Translations under genes and position numbers: made by a program
Notes under the pieces: model-generated
The model's input: only the letters and a program-made list of their open reading frames with translations
Told to the model about the DNA's origin: nothing
The model's database searches: none
Shown: positions 59,552-64,000 of the stretch, piece after piece
Position numbering within the stretch: position 1 is the stretch's first letter
How the letters are laid out: each line of letters opens with the position of its first letter
Assembly (NCBI GenBank): GCA_963402885.1
Contig: OY727096.1
Span: 28,067,820 to 28,131,819 of the forward strand
DNA from: Antedon bifida
Taxonomy: Eukaryota > Echinodermata > Crinoidea > Comatulida > Antedonidae
Length of the DNA: 64,000 nucleotides
Direction of reading: 5' to 3'

Positions 59552-60267
59552 TATTATATGATACAGCTGATAAGGAGACCTTAATAGTTTAGTCTTGTCC
59601 CTGGCCAACCTCCTTGTAGCTTGTTCCCAATTACAGTTATCCCACTATCCCAGAACTTCTAAAAATGTTACCGTATTTTGTACAGAATTTGCCTACTCAA
59701 TGACTGTCGCTATAATCATCAACCAGTTTATTTGTGCGATAATCCTATCCGTACTGTAGCTAATATGGACTACAGTAGTTATAATTTATTTTTCAAATTT
59801 GTTTGCGATTTTATTCTAATTAATAGGCTATGTGTTGCAGAATATGAGTTCTCAGTTCAGCTCAGCTTTCCATGAAAATCGCTGTTTTATAATCACTTGA
59901 CGTCACAGAACGTGCGTTATTTCTGATGCTGTAGCATCAAACTTCAGAATATGAATCATATTAATTTCTAGTTACATTTTCTCGTTTCCTTGGCCTTTGT
60001 TAGCTATATAAGTACGTTGTGGATGTCGCCCGACGCCAGGCGTCCTTGCACTTAAGTTTCTAAATTGCTGGCCCACAAGAACCCAAGTGATTCACGCCTT
60101 TTCAAAAAGTTAGGCCCCCAGTAGAAGTAATTAGTAACTTAATTTATTGCGGGTCATTGACATACCAACAAAAAAACAATAAGGATATCAATAAAAAAGG
60201 CAACCAGTATGGTGCTTGTGGCGCTCGAACAAAAATAGGCCTATACATCACAAAATGTGCACAGAAG

Positions 60268-60305
60268 TCCAAATTACACAGACCGCTGTGTAATTTGGCC
60301 TTAAC
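60268..60305. mobile_element. Family E collapsed to a bare palindrome
   Basis: AAGTCCAAATTACACAGACC is followed directly by GCTGTGTAATTTGGCCTT, i.e. the two terminal repeats of the 23664-23866 element joined with no interior. Confidence 0.65.
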
Positions 60306-60367
60306 AACTGGCAGTTAATCCTTTATTTAAAACTTTCGTTATAGTACTGTTGCAATAGCGTTAAGTC

Positions 60368-60452
60368 ATTTTTGTGTTACAAAAACATATGATGTGCCCA
60401 TATATGGATATGATGACGTCATATCACTACCATATTTGGGCACACTCAAACT
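60368..60452. mobile_element. Family A MITE, interior fragment
   Basis: Has TTACAAAAACATATGATGTG, CCCATATATGGATATGATGA and CATATTTGGGCACACTCAAA but no terminal repeat on either side; the family B element at 60470 begins almost at once. Confidence 0.65.
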
Positions 60453-60469
60453 AGTATTGCCGTAAATGA

Positions 60470-60793
60470 TTGGCTCCACTAGAAACGCAACGCATGCATG
60501 TGAAACGCAACGCATGCATGCGAAACGCAACGCATGCATGTGAAAAGCAACGCATGCATGTGAAACGCAACGCATGGATGTGAAACGCAACGCATGGATT
60601 TGAAACGCAACGCATGGATGTTAAACGCAACGCATGGATGTGAAACGCAACGCATGGATGTGAAACGCAACGCATGATGTAAAACGCAACGCAAGTGAGT
60701 TTACCAACGGTAAGCAACAGTTCGAATTATAAATGGTAAATTTGGTTGCGCTTACATCCTTGCGTCGCGTTTCTATAGTGGAACCAAGCATTA
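60470..60793. mobile_element. Family B element with an internal 20-bp amplification
   Basis: The left arm is TTGGCTCCACTAGAAACGCA, the right arm GCGTTTCTATAGTGGAACCA followed by AGCATTAA. Between them, GAAACGCAACGCATGCATGT is repeated about ten times in tandem (60481-60690), with ATGGATG replacing ATGCATG in the right half. The 20-bp period is not a multiple of 3; on the minus strand all three frames happen to stay open (His/Cys/Met/Arg repeats), which is an artefact. Confidence 0.88.
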
Positions 60794-60962
60794 ACTACGG
60801 CTATTTACAAAGGAATGATTCATTATTCATCGAATGAAATTATTTGTTCCATTGCACGAATATAATTATTTGTTTCATAACGCACATATTGTCTCTATTG
60901 TGATAAAAATAAACATATCTATTAGAACGTCATGTTCGTAAAAAATCAGTTGAGCATTCGGA

Positions 60963-61078
60963 ATGCTCTCTTCTGTATTTTCTCAATATCATTGCTCTGT
61001 TCGTTAGTTATCAATAGCATTGCTCAGGTATAACTAACGAACAGAGCAATGCTATTGAGAAAATACAGAAGAGAGCAT
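60963..61078. repeat. Near-perfect 49-bp inverted duplication
   Basis: The arms are 60963-61011 (starting ATGCTCTCTTCTGTATTTTC) and 61030-61078, its inverse, with one mismatch and an 18-bp spacer. The right arm is in the reading direction of the LINE fragment; the left arm is an inverted copy of the same piece. Confidence 0.9.
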
Positions 61079-61293
61079 ACCTCCTAACCTTATCAGAACG
61101 TAGAACAAAGCTGTGCCTTAAACTTGCCGAAACTTGCGCAAAAGACGATCGCTTTTCATGGTGGTTCAATAGAAATAACGCAGCTCACAATATGGTTCTT
61201 CGAAATCCAAAAAAATATGTTGAGCCATTAGCCAAAGTCAGCCGTTATCATAATAGTGCAATCCCATATTTTTATTTTGTTAATGAGTTTTTT
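61033..61293 (+). pseudogene. LINE reverse-transcriptase ORF, C-terminal remnant
   Basis: The plus frame reads NAIEKIQKRAYLLTLSERRT, KLCLKLAETCAKDD, WWFNRNNAAHNMVLRNPKKY, then SRYHNSAIPYFYFVNEFF. The order IEKIQKRA - RR..LC.KLA - LRN..KY - R..NSAIPYF is the usual C-terminal end of non-LTR retrotransposon polymerases (after the fingers/palm/thumb). The catalytic domain is missing, and no ATG or full ORF exists, so it is a dead 5'-truncated fragment. The clade cannot be assigned by eye. Confidence 0.7.
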
Positions 61294-62137
61294 ATATATA
61301 TATTTATAAGTGCATAGGCCTATCCGTACCGTAATTTTTATAATTAGTAATTTAAAGATAATTTTTCAACAATATATTTTTTATATCTAATTGGTAAATT
61401 TGTTTTTGTTTTATATGTGTATATTGATCAGTGCAATTTTTATTGTTATGTAAATCGCAAGCAATTCAGTTTCTTTTCTGTGATTTGTGGATATATTAAA
61501 ATAATTAAATTGAAGTGTCATAATAAAACAGAAAATGTAACATTCTAGGCCTCAATTACCATTCATATAAATTAGCTTTAGATTTTTTAAATTTACATTC
61601 GCTAAAAGTCAGGCGTGATAATCTAGTACTGACTTTTGGCAAGAAGCTCTCGAACTCGGACAAGTTCAGTTATTTGCTCCCCCCGCCCTATCCGTAATAT
61701 TCCTCATGTGCTCCGAAGCAATGGCAAGGTCAATATCAACAATTCAAACCGAGAACCGAAAGATTAAAAAATTCACCCATCCCTACAATAATTAATATGC
61801 TAAACAATAGTTCATAGAGCCAAAGCGACAGAGTGATATTGTTGTAGCTTTTATTTCATTTTTATTACATCCTTTTTATTGTTATGTAAGTAAATTGTGC
61901 AGTATTTTTTTAGCCTTGCGACTACTTGTTGTAAGTTTTATATCCGAATAAATAAAAAAATAAAAATAAACACCATAAAACATGGTCACAGAATTCGTAA
62001 CAGCGACTATGGATTTGTTTGGTCATTTTTAATTTCTCGTTTTATTTTGTGTGTACTGTTTACATACTATGTATGTTTACATATTATGTTAAGTCTGCAT
62101 TTCTTTAATTTTCATGAACGCATTAATTATTCTTGAC

Positions 62138-62292
62138 TACCACCGGTTCAGCTCGCTCCGGCAAATAAAATTGCATCTTATACTTTCGTTTCACCACGGC
62201 TATGCGGCAATCGATATGCGTGTAGCCGGCCGCCGCATGGCGTTGTGAAAACGAAAACCTGAACTGGAGCCGAGCCAGAACGGAACAGGGCT
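62138..62292. mobile_element. GC-rich foldback element
   Basis: Left arm GGTTCAGCTCGCTCCGG and TTTCGTTTCACCACGGCTAT; right arm GCCGCATGGCGTTGTGAAAA and CTGAACTGGAGCCGAGCCAG. They pair imperfectly around a centre near 62220 (TAGCCGGCCGCC). GC content is well above the surroundings. The open frame 62123-62392 (minus) runs through it and has no recognised product. Confidence 0.55.
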
Positions 62293-62399
62293 GGTGTGGA
62301 AGACCCTTAATATTGAGGTGGGTTTTACCAGGGTATCTGTTTTCCGGTGTATCACTTCCGTGAGGGTGATAACAATATGACAGGGTGATCATCGATCGA

Positions 62400-64000
62400 T
62401 AATCTTTTAATCTACACTAATCTTTAACGATTAATCGATGAAAGCAAAATTTTCCCATGCATTGTATTAGTGGATTACGGGGGCGGGTTTGTCAACATAT
62501 TAATCTGTTCAATAACAAAATATTGATTTAACATTGTTGATTTCATTATTCGTGATCTAGGAATGTAGCCAGAAAAGTTGTTGTAGTTAAGTTAAACAAC
62601 TCACTATATTTATGTAGGCCTACACGTTACCCGACGCGCTTGTGTGATATTTTTGTACCTCCGTTCCGATATTTCCGATAGATGATATGCTTTTTTCATC
62701 AGTTTATTATTTTATTATCAATCTCTCAACCACTAATATGGTAGTTGGTTTAGGAAAAAATATATAGAAATTTTACCTCCATTGGGGTAAATCTTGTATA
62801 GTTTGATATTGGTTCTTATGGCTGTTTAAAACTTTTAATTCGATGCCTATAAATATTATTCCGTACGGTATTATTTACCTTACTGCAGATTAAATATTAC
62901 AATTTCTAGTGAAAACTACTGCATTCCTTATTCATAACGTTGATTAGTAATTTTCATTCTTTTATTTTGATAAAATATGGTTCTATTAATAGGCCTATTA
63001 TCGTGTAAATGTCGTGTAAAAGGTGAAATCAGTCTGATTTGGTAATTGTGAATATGAATTCCAGCGATCAATCACGTGATAAAAATCTATATTATGAAAC
63101 CCTTGATCTATTGATGAGCTGCATACCTAATCGATATGCCAATAACTAATCAATATATTAACACCAATACGTCATGTTTTTTATCAGCTTTAACTTCGTT
63201 TGATCAATACAGATAGATATGAATATTACGTTCGATTGTAAAAGTATTCATTTGTTGATCAACATCTGACAGGTTAGCACGAGCATAGATAAGGTAAGTT
63301 ATTGTGTTTCATTCTTCAATGTAACGGCTATGTTTATATTTAGGAGTGGAATAAATATAGAGAGTTGCTACTCCCAAAGACTTGTAATAAGACTTTGTTT
63401 GTGTAGAGCATCTTGTGTATATGTTTGTCTTGTGACCTCTGATGGTCCCTAATGATCAGCAATTGCTAGATGGATCACCCGCATTAAATTAAATATGGGC
63501 CAAAAAAAATATATATATATTTAATAAAGCTAAATGACAGGTGATAATAAGTTTTTTTTCTTTTGTGAGATTCACCCACTTTTATTCCGTTTTCTCTTTT
63601 CATGTTATATTACGACAAACGTAATAAAATGCATAGATAAAAGGAAAACTAACTATTTTTCATATATTCTTCTTTAGGAAATATTTGTAATTGTTTAAAA
63701 AAATGTTATATACACGTACAGTATCAAGTGACCTAATATAATTAACTAAGTAATTCTTTTAAGATTTTAACTTTCAGTCATTTATCATCTATGTTATTTA
63801 TATATTTGTATTACTTGCAAATTGCATCATAGCTCTGAAAAGGAGAGCTCCTTCGAACAACTCGGTAGAGACCATGAGATGATGATTTTTCTGTCAATAG
63901 CTTAATTTAAACATTTTGATGGGTTTAAAATATAAGGAAGATCGGAAGATTATAAATTAAACTTCGATTTCTTCAATTTTATTTTTAAGGATAATTACAG
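62400..64000. other. Non-coding, nothing recognised
   Basis: AT-rich DNA with short TA microsatellites (about 63510). No exon, RNA gene or clear repeat family was found. Confidence 0.5.

Noticed and set aside
60366..60717. Cys/His/Met-rich small proteins on the minus strand
   Set aside because: All three minus frames are open through the same 20-bp repeat inside a MITE; the His/Cys pattern is a product of the repeat, not a zinc-binding protein.
62123..62392. 89-codon minus-strand frame as a gene
   Set aside because: It spans a foldback element whose two arms are inverse copies; no recognisable domain.

Overview
This is an AT-rich, intron-rich animal nuclear window with standard-code genes, GT-AG introns and very little coding sequence (about 4 kb in 64 kb). 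The density of foldback DNA-transposon remnants (MITE-like elements), the repeated AGGCCTA-type motif near gene 5' ends and the protein similarities suggest a marine invertebrate deuterostome, most plausibly an echinoderm. That placement is inference: there is no marker gene that fixes the taxon.

Four protein-coding genes can be assembled exon by exon. (1) The 3' part of a SMARCD/BAF60 chromatin-remodelling subunit, plus strand, six terminal exons 5849-25829; its earlier exons lie to the left of the window. (2) A small VOPP1/WBP1-family single-pass membrane protein with PPxY motifs, minus strand, 33949-29773, five exons, 195 aa, complete. (3) Glycylpeptide N-tetradecanoyltransferase (NMT), plus strand, 36618-43693, twelve exons, 489 aa, complete. 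(4) RBM48, minus strand, 53404-50400, five exons, 468 aa, complete. The arrangement is SMARCD> <VOPP1-like NMT> <RBM48: two convergent pairs around one divergent pair with a 2.7 kb shared 5' region. The genes are housekeeping-type and are not a functional cluster.

The rest is repeats. Introns of SMARCD hold several minisatellites, including a 47-copy 18-bp array (18.0-18.9 kb) and a 600-bp polypyrimidine array (10.8-11.4 kb); its 3' UTR carries a 45-bp repeat. At least five short inverted-repeat element families recur; family A (TIR TAAAGCTCTGTCTACAC) has nine recognisable copies, four of them in NMT introns. Between the convergent 3' ends of NMT and RBM48 is a 4.2 kb satellite (45.9-50.1 kb) built from dyad-symmetric units whose spacing alternates 122 and 195 bp, giving a 317-bp higher-order period. 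This is the most striking structure in the window.

From 53.4 kb to the end I find no convincing gene: there are element remnants, a LINE reverse-transcriptase C-terminal fragment next to a near-perfect 49-bp inverted duplication, a foldback element at 62.1-62.3 kb and one speculative first exon at 58399. Nothing here resembles a prokaryotic, viral or CRISPR system. The novelty lies in the satellite, in the repeats' contacts with gene structure (splice acceptor, poly(A) signal, exon duplication) and in the repeat families themselves.
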